Shown here: one piece after another, positions 1 through 7,055 of the stretch
Layout of the letters: each line of letters opens with the position of its first letter
Numbering within the stretch: the stretch's first letter is position 1
Program-made: the position numbers and the translations under genes
Assembly (NCBI GenBank): GCA_030671985.1
Contig: DAOVHI010000071.1
Span: forward strand, 1-7,202
DNA length: 7,202 bases
Direction of reading: 5' to 3'
Source of the DNA: JAHJDO01 sp030671985 [NCBI: bacterium]
GTDB lineage: Bacteria; JAHJDO01
The notes under the pieces: model-generated
Database searches by the model: none
Seen by the model: the letters and a program-made list of their open reading frames with translations, nothing else
Told to the model about the DNA's origin: nothing

Positions 1-1
1 A

Positions 2-1285
2 TTGGTGGAAAATCCCATGCTTGAGCCAGTGAAAGAGACCGAGACGGTTGATGTAGAGGACGGTGTCGAAAAAAGTCTTGACGCGGACATGAGAGAGGAA
101 CTGAAACAATTCGCCAAACTTGATAAAGATTGGCAGGAATTTTACAGCCAGGCACATGAGAATGAGGATACGAGAAGAAAGCAGGAAAAAATGGACTATG
201 CTGAAACTTTAATAACCTATAGTTCAAGCTTGAGAGAACATCTGTTTAAGCAATTGCATCTTGTTAAATTATCAAACGATGATTATGTAATTGGAGAGGC
301 AATTATTAATGAAATAAATGAGGATGGATATCTGCAAAGCTCCGTGAATGAACTGGCATCTATTGTAAATGTACCGTCAAAAAGTGTAGGGAAAATTTTG
401 GATATAATACAGCAATTTGATCCTACCGGAGTCGGGGCAAGGACAATCAATGAATGTTTGCTCATCCAGACAAAATCCATGGGCAAGGAGAATACCTATA
501 ATCAACAAATGATCAAGTCTCATCTAAACGATATAGGTAAAAAAAACTTCAGATCTATTGCTAATGATCTTAATGTCTCTGAACATAAAGTCTTTAAAGA
601 AGCCGGATTAATATGCTCTCTTGAGCCAAAACCAGGAAGACAGTATAACCCTGTTCCGACAAAATATATTACGCCCGATGTTACTATCAGAAAGATGGCC
701 GGGGAGGACGAATACACAATTATAATCAATAATGAAGAATTGCCGACCATTAGGATAAATCCGTTATATGAAAAACTAATGAAATCCTGTGGAGAAGAAA
801 AAGCCAAGAAGTTCCTGCTTGATAAATTCAAGTCAGCAATGTGGCTTCTGAAAGGAATTAAACAAAGGCAGACGACAATATCTAAAGTGACAAAATATAT
901 CATCAAATACCAAAAGCAATTCTTGGAAAATGGATTATCTCATTTAAAGCCGTTGACGTTAAAGGAAGTAGCAAACGCATTAGAAATGCACCAATCTACT
1001 ATAAGCAGAACAATTTCAAATAAGTATGTTCAAACTCCTCATGGACTTTTATCTCTCAAATATTTCTTTAGCGGCGCAGTTTCAATGAGTAATAATTTTG
1101 CGTCATCAACATATATAAAAGCCAAGATACGTCGTCTTATTGAGAATGAAGATCACGGAAAACCAATCAGTGATCAGAAAATCGCAGACAAGCTTGACAC
1201 TTTAGGTATAGATATTGCTCGCAGAACAGTTGCCAAATACAGAGAGTCTTTAAGCATCCTGCCATCCAGTCTCAGGAAATCCTAG
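2..1285 (+). CDS. rpoN: RNA polymerase sigma-54 factor (RpoN), 5'-truncated by the window edge
   Basis: Sigma-54 binds core RNA polymerase and directs it to -24/-12 promoters, where opening requires an AAA+ activator. The visible 427 residues begin with VENPMLEP, which matches the end of region I (the glutamine/leucine-rich activator-interacting part, usually ENPLLE), so roughly 30-50 residues lie before base 1. The TTG at base 2 is open frame, not a credible start. An acidic linker follows at about residues 10-60. The core-binding domain is at about 65-255, with the family-typical NEDGYL near 106-111 and FDPTGVGARTINECLL at 139-154. The helix-turn-helix lies near 319-340 (LKEVANALEMHQSTISR). 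The diagnostic RpoN box, ARRTVAKYRE, is at 406-415, followed by a short tail and a TAG stop. The C-terminus is intact. The gene converges with a kinase gene 13 bases beyond its stop; the common partners hpf and ptsN are not downstream. Identity is secure. Confidence 0.97.
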   Translation: MVENPMLEPVKETETVDVEDGVEKSLDADMREELKQFAKLDKDWQEFYSQAHENEDTRRKQEKMDYAETLITYSSSLREHLFKQLHLVKLSNDDYVIGEAIINEINEDGYLQSSVNELASIVNVPSKSVGKILDIIQQFDPTGVGARTINECLLIQTKSMGKENTYNQQMIKSHLNDIGKKNFRSIANDLNVSEHKVFKEAGLICSLEPKPGRQYNPVPTKYITPDVTIRKMAGEDEYTIIINNEELPTIRINPLYEKLMKSCGEEKAKKFLLDKFKSAMWLLKGIKQRQTTISKVTKYIIKYQKQFLENGLSHLKPLTLKEVANALEMHQSTISRTISNKYVQTPHGLLSLKYFFSGAVSMSNNFASSTYIKAKIRRLIENEDHGKPISDQKIADKLDTLGIDIARRTVAKYRESLSILPSSLRKS

Positions 1286-1298
1286 AATTCATACTCGT

Positions 1299-2096
1299 TT
1301 ATCGAGACAGTTTTGCATCTATTTCAGATAAATTAAGCCGTAGCATGGTTGCTGTCTGATGTCTATTTCCAGGCAACTTTTCAAGCATTTTCATAATAGT
1401 GTTTTCAATGCATGGATGTATCTTGCTATTAATTTGTTTTATTGGTCTGGGCTTAAAATTTAGGTGCTTTGTCAGTATATCCGACTCTCTGGCTCCCCTA
1501 AATGGTACCTGCCCTGTTGCCATTTCGTACATTGTAGTTCCAAGGCTGTATATATCAGTCCTGTGGTCAATGTCTCTTCCTTTGATCTGTTCCGGAGACA
1601 TATAACTTGGAGCTCCCTGTCTATGTGCATATTCAGTCGGTCCATAGGAAGCGATTCCAAAATCACATATTTTAGCTATAGTATCTGTAAAGATATTCTT
1701 AGGCTTTATATCTTTATGAACAATTCCCCTTGAGTGAATATATTCCAGTCCCTTTGCTATATCCATGCTAATGGTTGTAATAGTCCGGTTATCAAGTAGG
1801 TTTTTTTTGTTAAGAAGTTCTCTTAGTGTGCATCCATCTATATACTCCATTGCTATAAAAGGATTTTCTTTATTCCTTTCAAGGGAAAAGACCCTCACAA
1901 TGTTAGGATGATTTAAACTCATTACAAGCTCAGCTTCTGCATGAAATCTTTTTACTGCTTTTTTATTTTTTACCATGTCTTCGTGCATTAGTTTCACTGC
2001 AACCAGTTTATTGTCATGGATCCGCTTTGCTTGAAACACGTCGCTCATGCCTCCTGAAGCAATCTTCTCAATGACTTCGTATCCAGCTAATTTCAT
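1299..2096 (-). CDS. Stand-alone Hanks-type Ser/Thr protein kinase
   Basis: The 265-residue protein is essentially a bare eukaryotic-type (PknB-like) kinase domain that phosphorylates Ser/Thr on proteins. Visible motifs in order: glycine-rich loop IASGGMSDV (12-20), ATP-anchoring lysine in VAVK (K35), helix-C glutamate E54, catalytic loop HKDIKPKN (H127, D129, N134), DFG metal-binding aspartate D145, an activation segment with APSYMSPEQ (162-170) and DIYSLG (181-186). All catalytic residues are present, so it should be active. The HRD arginine is lysine here. There is no transmembrane segment, PASTA, FHA or other sensor domain after the kinase fold, so it is predicted to be cytoplasmic. The ATG start is supported by AAGGA at 2103-2107 on the minus strand, six bases upstream, and by a promoter just beyond. 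It is transcribed towards rpoN and away from ackA, so it is a single-gene unit in this view. The substrate is unknown. Confidence 0.95.
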   Translation of the reverse strand: MKLAGYEVIEKIASGGMSDVFQAKRIHDNKLVAVKLMHEDMVKNKKAVKRFHAEAELVMSLNHPNIVRVFSLERNKENPFIAMEYIDGCTLRELLNKKNLLDNRTITTISMDIAKGLEYIHSRGIVHKDIKPKNIFTDTIAKICDFGIASYGPTEYAHRQGAPSYMSPEQIKGRDIDHRTDIYSLGTTMYEMATGQVPFRGARESDILTKHLNFKPRPIKQINSKIHPCIENTIMKMLEKLPGNRHQTATMLRLNLSEIDAKLSR

Positions 2097-2124
2097 AACG
2101 AATCCTTAATGTATATTGCCGTCG

Positions 2125-2153
2125 ATTATAACATGTGGTAAATGATTTACCAA
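2125..2153 (-). promoter_or_regulatory. Sigma-70-type promoter for the Ser/Thr kinase gene
   Basis: Read on the minus strand, TTGGTA (2153-2148) is followed after 17 bases by a perfect TATAAT (2130-2125). This predicts a transcript start near 2118 and a leader of about 22 bases that includes the AAGGA ribosome-binding site of the kinase. The -10 is consensus and the spacing is ideal; the -35 matches TTGACA at four of six positions. It is overlapped by a 17-bp palindrome. Confidence 0.55.
2136..2152. promoter_or_regulatory. Candidate operator: perfect 17-bp palindrome
   Basis: TGGTAAATGATTTACCA consists of two perfect 8-base inverted arms around one central base. It covers most of the -35 box and the spacer of the minus-strand kinase promoter and ends 10 bases before the proposed -35 of the ackA promoter. 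Such a position fits a dimeric repressor that blocks the kinase promoter and may also affect ackA. The TGGT...ACCA half-sites recall operators of some GntR-family regulators, but no regulator gene is in the window, so the family is a guess. A terminator role is unlikely, because the loop would be too tight and no gene on either strand ends here. Confidence 0.45.
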
Positions 2154-2162
2154 ATTTTTTAA

Positions 2163-2191
2163 TTGATAATCCTGTTGGGATATTTTAAGAT
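2163..2191 (+). promoter_or_regulatory. Possible sigma-70-type promoter for ackA
   Basis: TTGATA at 2163-2168 and TAAGAT at 2186-2191 are separated by 17 bases. They match the -35 and -10 consensus at five and four of six positions. The predicted start near 2198 would give a leader of about 60 bases before the GTG of ackA. In AT-rich DNA such matches arise by chance, so this is tentative. No -24/-12 sigma-54 element was seen in the same interval. Confidence 0.3.
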
Positions 2192-2259
2192 ACGTCATCT
2201 GGAAAACCTGTTCAACGCTTGCGATGGAGTAGACAAGAAGAGCAAAAAAGGAGAATCGG

Positions 2260-3456
2260 GTGAAAGCGCTGGTTATTAACTGCGGAAGTTCCTCAATAAA
2301 ATACAGTCTTTTTGATATGAGTAATGAAAAGGAACTTGCAAGAGGACTTGTTGAGAAAATCGGAGAGGAAGAATCTGTTTTTACCCAAAAATCAAAAAAA
2401 AACAATATTAAGATTAGTCAAAAAGTCAAAGACCATAAAGAAGCGTTTGCTCTATTCACAAAACACTTGCTCAATCACAAAACTGATGTTTTGGCAAATA
2501 TTAATGAGATTAAAGTGATTGGACACAGGGTTGTTCATGGAGGAGAGAAATTTTATAAATCTACTCTGGTAGATGAGAAAGTTATTAAAATAATAGAAAG
2601 ATATTCTTCATTAGCTCCTCTTCATAATCCTCCTAATCTTGTAGGTATAAGAGAAGCAATGAATTATTTCCCAAATAGCAAACATGTAGCTGTGTTTGAT
2701 ACTTCGTTTCATCACACAATGCCTCAGGTTGCTTATATGTACGCACTTCCTTATCATTGGTACAAAAAATACGGCATCAGAAGATATGGATTTCACGGCA
2801 CCTCTCACAGATATGTAACCATCAGAGCTTCAGAATTGCTCAATAAACCCATTAACGAAGTAAATCTGATAACCTGTCACCTTGGAAATGGATGTAGCAT
2901 GGCAGCAATAAAAAATGGCAAATCAATTGATACAAGTATGGGTTTTACTCCTCTTGAAGGGCTTATTATGGGCACGCGCTGTGGAGATATAGACACAGCC
3001 ATACTCTTTTCCATTGCAGAAAAAGAAAATATAGGGCTTAAAGAGATGGATAAACTGCTAAATAAAAAGAGCGGACTTCTGGGAGTGTCGGAACTCAGCA
3101 ATGATGTACGAACACTGCTTGAAAGCGCGGATAAAGGCAATAAAAAAGCTCGTCTTGCGCTCGACATGTTTGCATACAGGATAAAAAAATATATTGGCGC
3201 ATACACAGCTGTTCTTAACAAAGTAGATGCTGTCGTTCTTACAGGAGGCATTGGAGATAAGGCAAAATCAGTCAGAAAAAACATATGTCAAGGTCTTGAA
3301 TATCTTGGAATTGAACTTGATGAGTCCAAAAATAACAACTGTTTTGAACAAGAAACTGTTATTAGTAAAGATTCTTCCAAAATTAAACTTCTTGTTATAC
3401 CTACTAATGAAGAACTTATGATTGCAAGAGATAGCATAAAAATAGCAAACGAATAA
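2260..3456 (+). CDS. ackA: Acetate kinase
   Basis: AckA reversibly transfers phosphate between acetyl phosphate and ADP, giving acetate and ATP; it is the substrate-level phosphorylation step of acetate fermentation and acts in the cytoplasm. At 398 residues it has the full family length. The N-terminal motif INCGSSSIK carries N7, S10, S12 and K14. The family's active-site residues are all recognisable: R90 in GHRVVHGG, H122, D147 in FDTSFH, H179 in GFHGTSHRY, R240 in MGTRCGDID and E384 in PTNEELMIARD. The adenosine-binding loop reads TGGIGDK (328-334) where most members have GGIGEN. The GTG start is supported by AAGGAG at 2248-2253, six bases upstream. No phosphotransacetylase gene (pta), the usual partner, is in the window. 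Only 46 bases separate it from the next gene, with no terminator, so read-through is likely. A propionate or butyrate kinase activity cannot be excluded from sequence alone. Confidence 0.97.
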   Translation: MKALVINCGSSSIKYSLFDMSNEKELARGLVEKIGEEESVFTQKSKKNNIKISQKVKDHKEAFALFTKHLLNHKTDVLANINEIKVIGHRVVHGGEKFYKSTLVDEKVIKIIERYSSLAPLHNPPNLVGIREAMNYFPNSKHVAVFDTSFHHTMPQVAYMYALPYHWYKKYGIRRYGFHGTSHRYVTIRASELLNKPINEVNLITCHLGNGCSMAAIKNGKSIDTSMGFTPLEGLIMGTRCGDIDTAILFSIAEKENIGLKEMDKLLNKKSGLLGVSELSNDVRTLLESADKGNKKARLALDMFAYRIKKYIGAYTAVLNKVDAVVLTGGIGDKAKSVRKNICQGLEYLGIELDESKNNNCFEQETVISKDSSKIKLLVIPTNEELMIARDSIKIANE

Positions 3457-3502
3457 TAAATAACAGCCATGTCATCGGCAATGATGAAAATAGAGGGAAC
3501 TG

Positions 3503-5671
3503 ATGAAACTAAAAGCAAGGTACGATAGAATCTTTTCTCTTAAGAACGCGGTCATTTATCCGGGAAAGGATTTCCTCGACATGGTTTTTTTTGTCCCGCC
3601 CTTGGAAGGCAGAAAAACAAGGCTCTGGATGTTGACACAAGCAGATTCTCCTCAGGTGACTATCGATGAAAAAAGATTTAAGCCCTTAAAAGCAACCGGA
3701 GGAAAATACCGATGGGTGGATTTAGGGATAACTGAAGTCCATCTAGGCGGTGATTCCGGTTTCGGACAGATTAAATTCTTCGGTATCAGCCATGATGAAG
3801 CAAAAGATTCCTACTTTGTTGTTACAACACAGATAGAGAAGGAATTTTCTGGAAGCATAGAAGAGATTGAAGAGCAGTTATGGGGAATAAGCCGGCGGGA
3901 TGCCGGCAGAACATTCATCAATCCATCTACTCTCGAAGTTGGCAAACCTGCTGTTTTTAAACTTATTTACGAAGCGTCTGAAAGGGGTCTGCCCAAAGAC
4001 AGTTACATCCGATTTTGTATCCCCAGAGCATTTACAAGCTCGAATCTCAAGGCAGAAGACGTACGGATCGAAGTCATCGGCTGCGATTCGCCCTTTGAGT
4101 TTCTTTCAGCCGGTATTTCCAATGAATCCCCTATTCATGTCGATGTAATATATCGGCTTCCGGAAGGAATGTCTCCCAGTGGCAAAATGATTGTTAACTA
4201 CCAGACGGAATTTACATATCTTTTTGAATCAATCTTTAACCAGATGGAACGACGATACTGGTACTCAAAACTCCCTCTTCTTGCCACGGCAGTTGCTGTG
4301 GACAAAAGGGCTATTTTTATTTCCCCATTGGAAGAGAATGGACATACCATAAGATTTGTTGCTGGTGAACCCGAAAGACTGCATCTATTTCTTCCTGGCA
4401 GGAGAAGGAAAGGAGAAGAGATAAAACTGATCGGCATAATTACGGATAAGTATCGCAATCTGGTTCGTAACAACCTGTGCGTAAAATTTAAGCTGAAGAT
4501 TGAGGGGATCGCAGAAAAAGAAATAGGTGATGCGACTGGATATTTTACCGCAAGGCACAAGTTTGTAATTCCGCTTCCGGACTTGAAAGCAGGGCTTTAC
4601 CGCATTAAGGCGATAGATGAAGATACTAAAAAGCTTATAGCTGTAAGTAATCCTTTAGAAATAGTTGAAGACGGTAGTGAAAAGCCCAATATTTACTGGG
4701 GTGAAATCCACGGGCACTCCGAGATGAGTGATGGCATAGGTGGATTTGAGGGGATATTCGAGTATGCTGGAAATGTAGCTGCAGTCGATTTTGCCGCTGC
4801 CGCCGACCATGCCGAGTATTTCACTGATAATCAGTCAGAGTGGATGCAAGATGTCGTCAATTCATTCAATGAGCCGGGTAAATTTTGCACGCTTGTCGGT
4901 TATGAATGGGCAGGAAAGCAGGGGCATAGAAATATATATACATCGGATAAAAGACTTAAACTTTTCAGGGGAATGTATGGCCAGACAAGTAACATTGGTG
5001 TGGTTTGGAAAGAGTTTGAGGGGCGAGATGATATTGTTGGCGGATCCCACACAAAACATACGGGGAAGTTTTGGGAACAGCACAATCCAGAGGTAATGAG
5101 ATTTCTTGAGATATATGGAATGACGGGCAGTTATGATGAGATAGCTAATAAACTCCTTAGTGAGGGGGCAAAGTTGGGTTTCACCGGGGGCGGTGATTGT
5201 CATGAGGGCAGATCCTGTTTCTCTGCCGAGGATAAGGAAGGGCAGGGGAGAATAAACCATGCAGTTAATGGGCAAGGTTTTTACAAATGCGGCATCAGTG
5301 GCGCCTTAATGGATAAACTTGATAGAAAGTCATTGATAAATGCCTTAAGAAACAGGAAGACTTATGCTACCACCGGAGCAAGAATACTAATAGATTTTTC
5401 GGTTTCAGACATTCCCATGGGCTCGGAAGGAACAATCTCCAAAGCAATCATTCAGGCCGAGATTCATGCCTGCGAGAAAATTGGAAAGGTAGAAATAGTA
5501 AGGGACGGGAAAGTAGTTCATGTTGGATCGGGCAAAGCTTCGGATATGAAATTCGAATGGGAAGACAAGTCGGTGGTAAGGCAGGAATGCTGGTATTATC
5601 TGAAAGTTTTGCAAGGCGACGGAGAGATTGCATGGACAAGCCCAATATGGATAAAAATAAAAAAGGCGTAA
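3503..5671 (+). CDS. DUF3604-family protein with C-terminal PHP-type metal-dependent domain
   Basis: This 722-residue protein ends in a domain of the DUF3604 family, part of the PHP phosphoesterase superfamily, which binds catalytic metals with His and Asp/Glu. Ligand-type residues are visible in the expected order: HGH (H403, H405) after IYWGE, SDG (D410), ADH (D435, H436), YEW (E468), GHRN (H475), SHTKH (H516, H519) and GDCHEGR (D565, H567). Residues 1-390 look like consecutive beta-rich modules. About 147-240 resembles the N-terminal part of other DUF3604 proteins (FKLIYEASERGLP), and about 281-390 resembles an Ig-like segment ending in a D-K-Y-x-N motif. Residues 625-720 form another beta-rich tail. 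No signal peptide or membrane segment is visible. The ATG follows GAGGG at 3493-3497. The gene lies between ackA and a sugar nucleotidyltransferase-like gene, which hints at carbohydrate or phosphoester chemistry, but the family has no well-defined substrate and I assign none. Confidence 0.85.
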   Translation: MKLKARYDRIFSLKNAVIYPGKDFLDMVFFVPPLEGRKTRLWMLTQADSPQVTIDEKRFKPLKATGGKYRWVDLGITEVHLGGDSGFGQIKFFGISHDEAKDSYFVVTTQIEKEFSGSIEEIEEQLWGISRRDAGRTFINPSTLEVGKPAVFKLIYEASERGLPKDSYIRFCIPRAFTSSNLKAEDVRIEVIGCDSPFEFLSAGISNESPIHVDVIYRLPEGMSPSGKMIVNYQTEFTYLFESIFNQMERRYWYSKLPLLATAVAVDKRAIFISPLEENGHTIRFVAGEPERLHLFLPGRRRKGEEIKLIGIITDKYRNLVRNNLCVKFKLKIEGIAEKEIGDATGYFTARHKFVIPLPDLKAGLYRIKAIDEDTKKLIAVSNPLEIVEDGSEKPNIYWGEIHGHSEMSDGIGGFEGIFEYAGNVAAVDFAAAADHAEYFTDNQSEWMQDVVNSFNEPGKFCTLVGYEWAGKQGHRNIYTSDKRLKLFRGMYGQTSNIGVVWKEFEGRDDIVGGSHTKHTGKFWEQHNPEVMRFLEIYGMTGSYDEIANKLLSEGAKLGFTGGGDCHEGRSCFSAEDKEGQGRINHAVNGQGFYKCGISGALMDKLDRKSLINALRNRKTYATTGARILIDFSVSDIPMGSEGTISKAIIQAEIHACEKIGKVEIVRDGKVVHVGSGKASDMKFEWEDKSVVRQECWYYLKVLQGDGEIAWTSPIWIKIKKA

Positions 5672-5698
5672 GAAAAAAATGTTTTTTAAAGAGATTAT

Positions 5699-5704
5699 AA
5701 GGAG
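5699..5704 (+). promoter_or_regulatory. Ribosome-binding site that fixes the start of the GlmU-like gene
   Basis: AAGGAG at 5699-5704 directly abuts an in-frame ATG at 5705, which leaves no spacer for initiation. The next in-frame ATG, at 5714, is nine bases downstream and leads straight into the conserved family N-terminus (MKLCIFEDN), so 5714 is preferred. Confidence 0.7.
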
Positions 5705-5713
5705 ATGCGCAAT

Positions 5714-6943
5714 ATGAAACTCTGCATTTTTGAAGACAACACATTTGAGAATTTTTATCCAATAACATTGACGAGGCCTATCTTTGACTTAAGGTGCGGG
5801 CACACTCTTTTGTACGAAAAGATACTAAGGGCTTTCCCTGATATGGAAACTTGTTTTTTTCTCAGAGATTGGATCGCGCCGACATTCGAAAAAAGAGTTG
5901 CAGGGGAGTCCGTAAATGACTTATCTGCGCTAAACGATGATGTATTAATAATCAATGGCCGCACTCTTTTCATAGATGCAAATATTCAAGCCGAGGGAGA
6001 GGAAGAAATAGGTGTTATGGGTAACACACTTGTTTACGCAAGAGTGAAGAAACAGACTTTAGAGAAATGCAGAGCAGATTCATTTGAAGCTGTTTTGGAA
6101 AAAATAAAACAAGTTCTGTCAAAAAAAGAAGTGTCTGTTACTTTGCTTAACTATCTATGGGAACTGGTTCACAACAATCGCAAAGCAATTGAAGATGATT
6201 TTAATAAACTTCCTCAAAAGGGTATATTCGGCAACATGGCAAAGGGAGCAATTATATATGGAGATAGAAGTAAAATCCATATTGGTAAAGGGTCAGAGAT
6301 TCAGCCGCATACTATAATAGAAACCGCAGGAGGTCCTGTAATAATAGATGAAGATGTTACAGTAACACCTTTTACAAGAATTGAAGGACCGTGTTCAATA
6401 GGAAATGGCTCAATCCTTTTTGGAACAAAGCTAAGAGAAGGTTCTTCAATAGGCCCTGTTTGCAGAGTTGGCGGAGAGATTGAAGAGAGCATAATTCATG
6501 GATACAGCAATAAATATCATGATGGATTTCTTGGTCATGCGTATATTGGAGAATGGGTTAATCTTGGAGCGTTAACAACAAACAGTGACCTGAAAAATGA
6601 CTACGGCTCAGTGCAGGTTTATATAAAAGGACAGCTCTTTGATACGAGCTTCACTAAGGTTGGATGTTTTATCGGAGATTATACCAAAACAAGTATAGGC
6701 ACATTGTTAAACACAGGAACATCTATTGGTGTTTTATGTATGCTTGTTGCAAGCGGTGGATTACTGCCGAAGTATATTCCTTCTTTTGCCTGGTACTATA
6801 AAGGAAAGATTGTGCATGGATATGACGCTGAAACAATGATTTCAACTGTAAAAACGTCCATGAACAGACGAAAAAAAGAATTAACAGAAGAAGATATTGC
6901 GCTTTTAAGACATATTAAGAAAACTACACCTTCCCTTCCATAG
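5714..6943 (+). CDS. GlmU-like putative sugar nucleotidyltransferase / acyltransferase
   Basis: The 409-residue protein fits the alternative GlmU-like family seen in Bacteroidetes and other lineages, with an NTP_transf_4-type N-terminal domain and a hexapeptide-repeat C-terminal domain. The N-terminus (FEDNTFENFYPITLTRPIFDLRCG, residues 6-29 including the hallmark LTRP and LRCG) is typical. The classical pyrophosphorylase motif GxGTRM of true GlmU is absent, as is usual for this family. From about 170 to 345 there are imperfect six-residue turns (for example KIHIGKGSEI and TRIEGPCSIG) that build a left-handed beta-helix. The conserved stretch YIGEWVNLGALTTNSDLKNDYG is at 277-298. By analogy it could form UDP-GlcNAc or another nucleotide sugar and acylate a sugar phosphate for cell-wall or polysaccharide synthesis; the substrate is not shown by the sequence. 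It lies 42 bases after the DUF3604 gene with no terminator between. An upstream start at 5705 would add three residues. Confidence 0.85.
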   Translation: MKLCIFEDNTFENFYPITLTRPIFDLRCGHTLLYEKILRAFPDMETCFFLRDWIAPTFEKRVAGESVNDLSALNDDVLIINGRTLFIDANIQAEGEEEIGVMGNTLVYARVKKQTLEKCRADSFEAVLEKIKQVLSKKEVSVTLLNYLWELVHNNRKAIEDDFNKLPQKGIFGNMAKGAIIYGDRSKIHIGKGSEIQPHTIIETAGGPVIIDEDVTVTPFTRIEGPCSIGNGSILFGTKLREGSSIGPVCRVGGEIEESIIHGYSNKYHDGFLGHAYIGEWVNLGALTTNSDLKNDYGSVQVYIKGQLFDTSFTKVGCFIGDYTKTSIGTLLNTGTSIGVLCMLVASGGLLPKYIPSFAWYYKGKIVHGYDAETMISTVKTSMNRRKKELTEEDIALLRHIKKTTPSLP

Positions 6944-6954
6944 GCGAAGAAAAT

Positions 6955-6983
6955 TTGACATAAACGATTCGCTATGTTAGCCT
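6955..6983 (+). promoter_or_regulatory. Promoter of the pyrR leader
   Basis: A perfect -35 box TTGACA (6955-6960) is followed after 17 bases by TAGCCT (6978-6983). The -10 is poor (three of six) but is preceded by TGT at 6975-6977, an extended -10 element. The predicted start near 6990 lies just before the PyrR-binding hairpin at 7000, as an attenuated leader requires. The promoter begins 12 bases after the stop of the GlmU-like gene, so pyrR need not depend on upstream transcription. Confidence 0.55.
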
Positions 6984-6999
6984 GCTGTTAAATTATAAA

Positions 7000-7030
7000 C
7001 CTTTAAACTAGTTCTGAGAAGCTAGTAAGG
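7000..7030 (+). promoter_or_regulatory. PyrR-binding loop (anti-antiterminator) of a pyrimidine attenuator
   Basis: The RNA folds as lower stem CCUU (7000-7003) with AAGG (7027-7030), a 5'-side bulge UAA (7004-7006), upper stem ACUAGUU (7007-7013) with AGCUAGU (7020-7026), and hexaloop CUGAGA (7014-7019). This reproduces the known PyrR site: CNGNGA loop, a U-G pair in the upper stem and a bulge on the 5' side only. Against the consensus ARUCCNGNGAGGYU, bases 7010-7023 match at 12 of 14 positions. The two departures face each other and turn the C-G pair next to the loop into U-A, so pairing is kept. PyrR charged with UMP should stabilise this hairpin, prevent the antiterminator and so cause termination before pyrR. 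In the alternative fold, 7023-7030 pairs with 7057-7064 (seven pairs and one mismatch) as the antiterminator. Confidence 0.88.
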
Positions 7031-7055
7031 AAAAGAAATATGATGAAAGAAGATG

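Noticed and set aside
2-4. TTG at base 2 as the true start of rpoN
   Set aside because: The next residues match the end of sigma-54 region I, so the reading frame continues upstream of the window. A protein starting here would lack the activator-interacting region.
1294-1306. CTCG-TTTAT-CGAG hairpin between the convergent rpoN and kinase genes as a shared terminator
   Set aside because: The stem has only four pairs and there is no adjoining T-run of useful length on either strand.
2394-2403. A-rich slippery run A AAA AAC in ackA frame (nine A), and a similar run in the kinase gene near 1801-1808 on the minus strand
   Set aside because: A -1 shift would meet a stop codon within a few codons in both genes and give only truncated fragments. 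No downstream stimulatory structure was seen, and both genes read as full-length families in the zero frame.
2106-2405. 99-codon minus-strand reading frame across the ackA start region
   Set aside because: It overlaps the conserved start of ackA and the divergent control region, with a low-complexity translation and no family resemblance.
3469-3528. Short ATG frame of 19 codons overlapping the start of the DUF3604 gene
   Set aside because: It is out of frame with the downstream gene, has no good ribosome-binding site and shows no recognisable peptide.
5672-5690. AAAAAAATGTTTTTTAAA between the DUF3604 and GlmU-like genes as a possible terminator
   Set aside because: The inverted repeat is only A and T with almost no loop and no GC stem, so it would not make a stable terminator.
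6944-7000. Terminator for the GlmU-like gene in the 3' flank
   Set aside because: No GC-rich hairpin with a T-run was found before the pyrR promoter. Upstream transcripts may instead run on and end at the pyrR attenuator.
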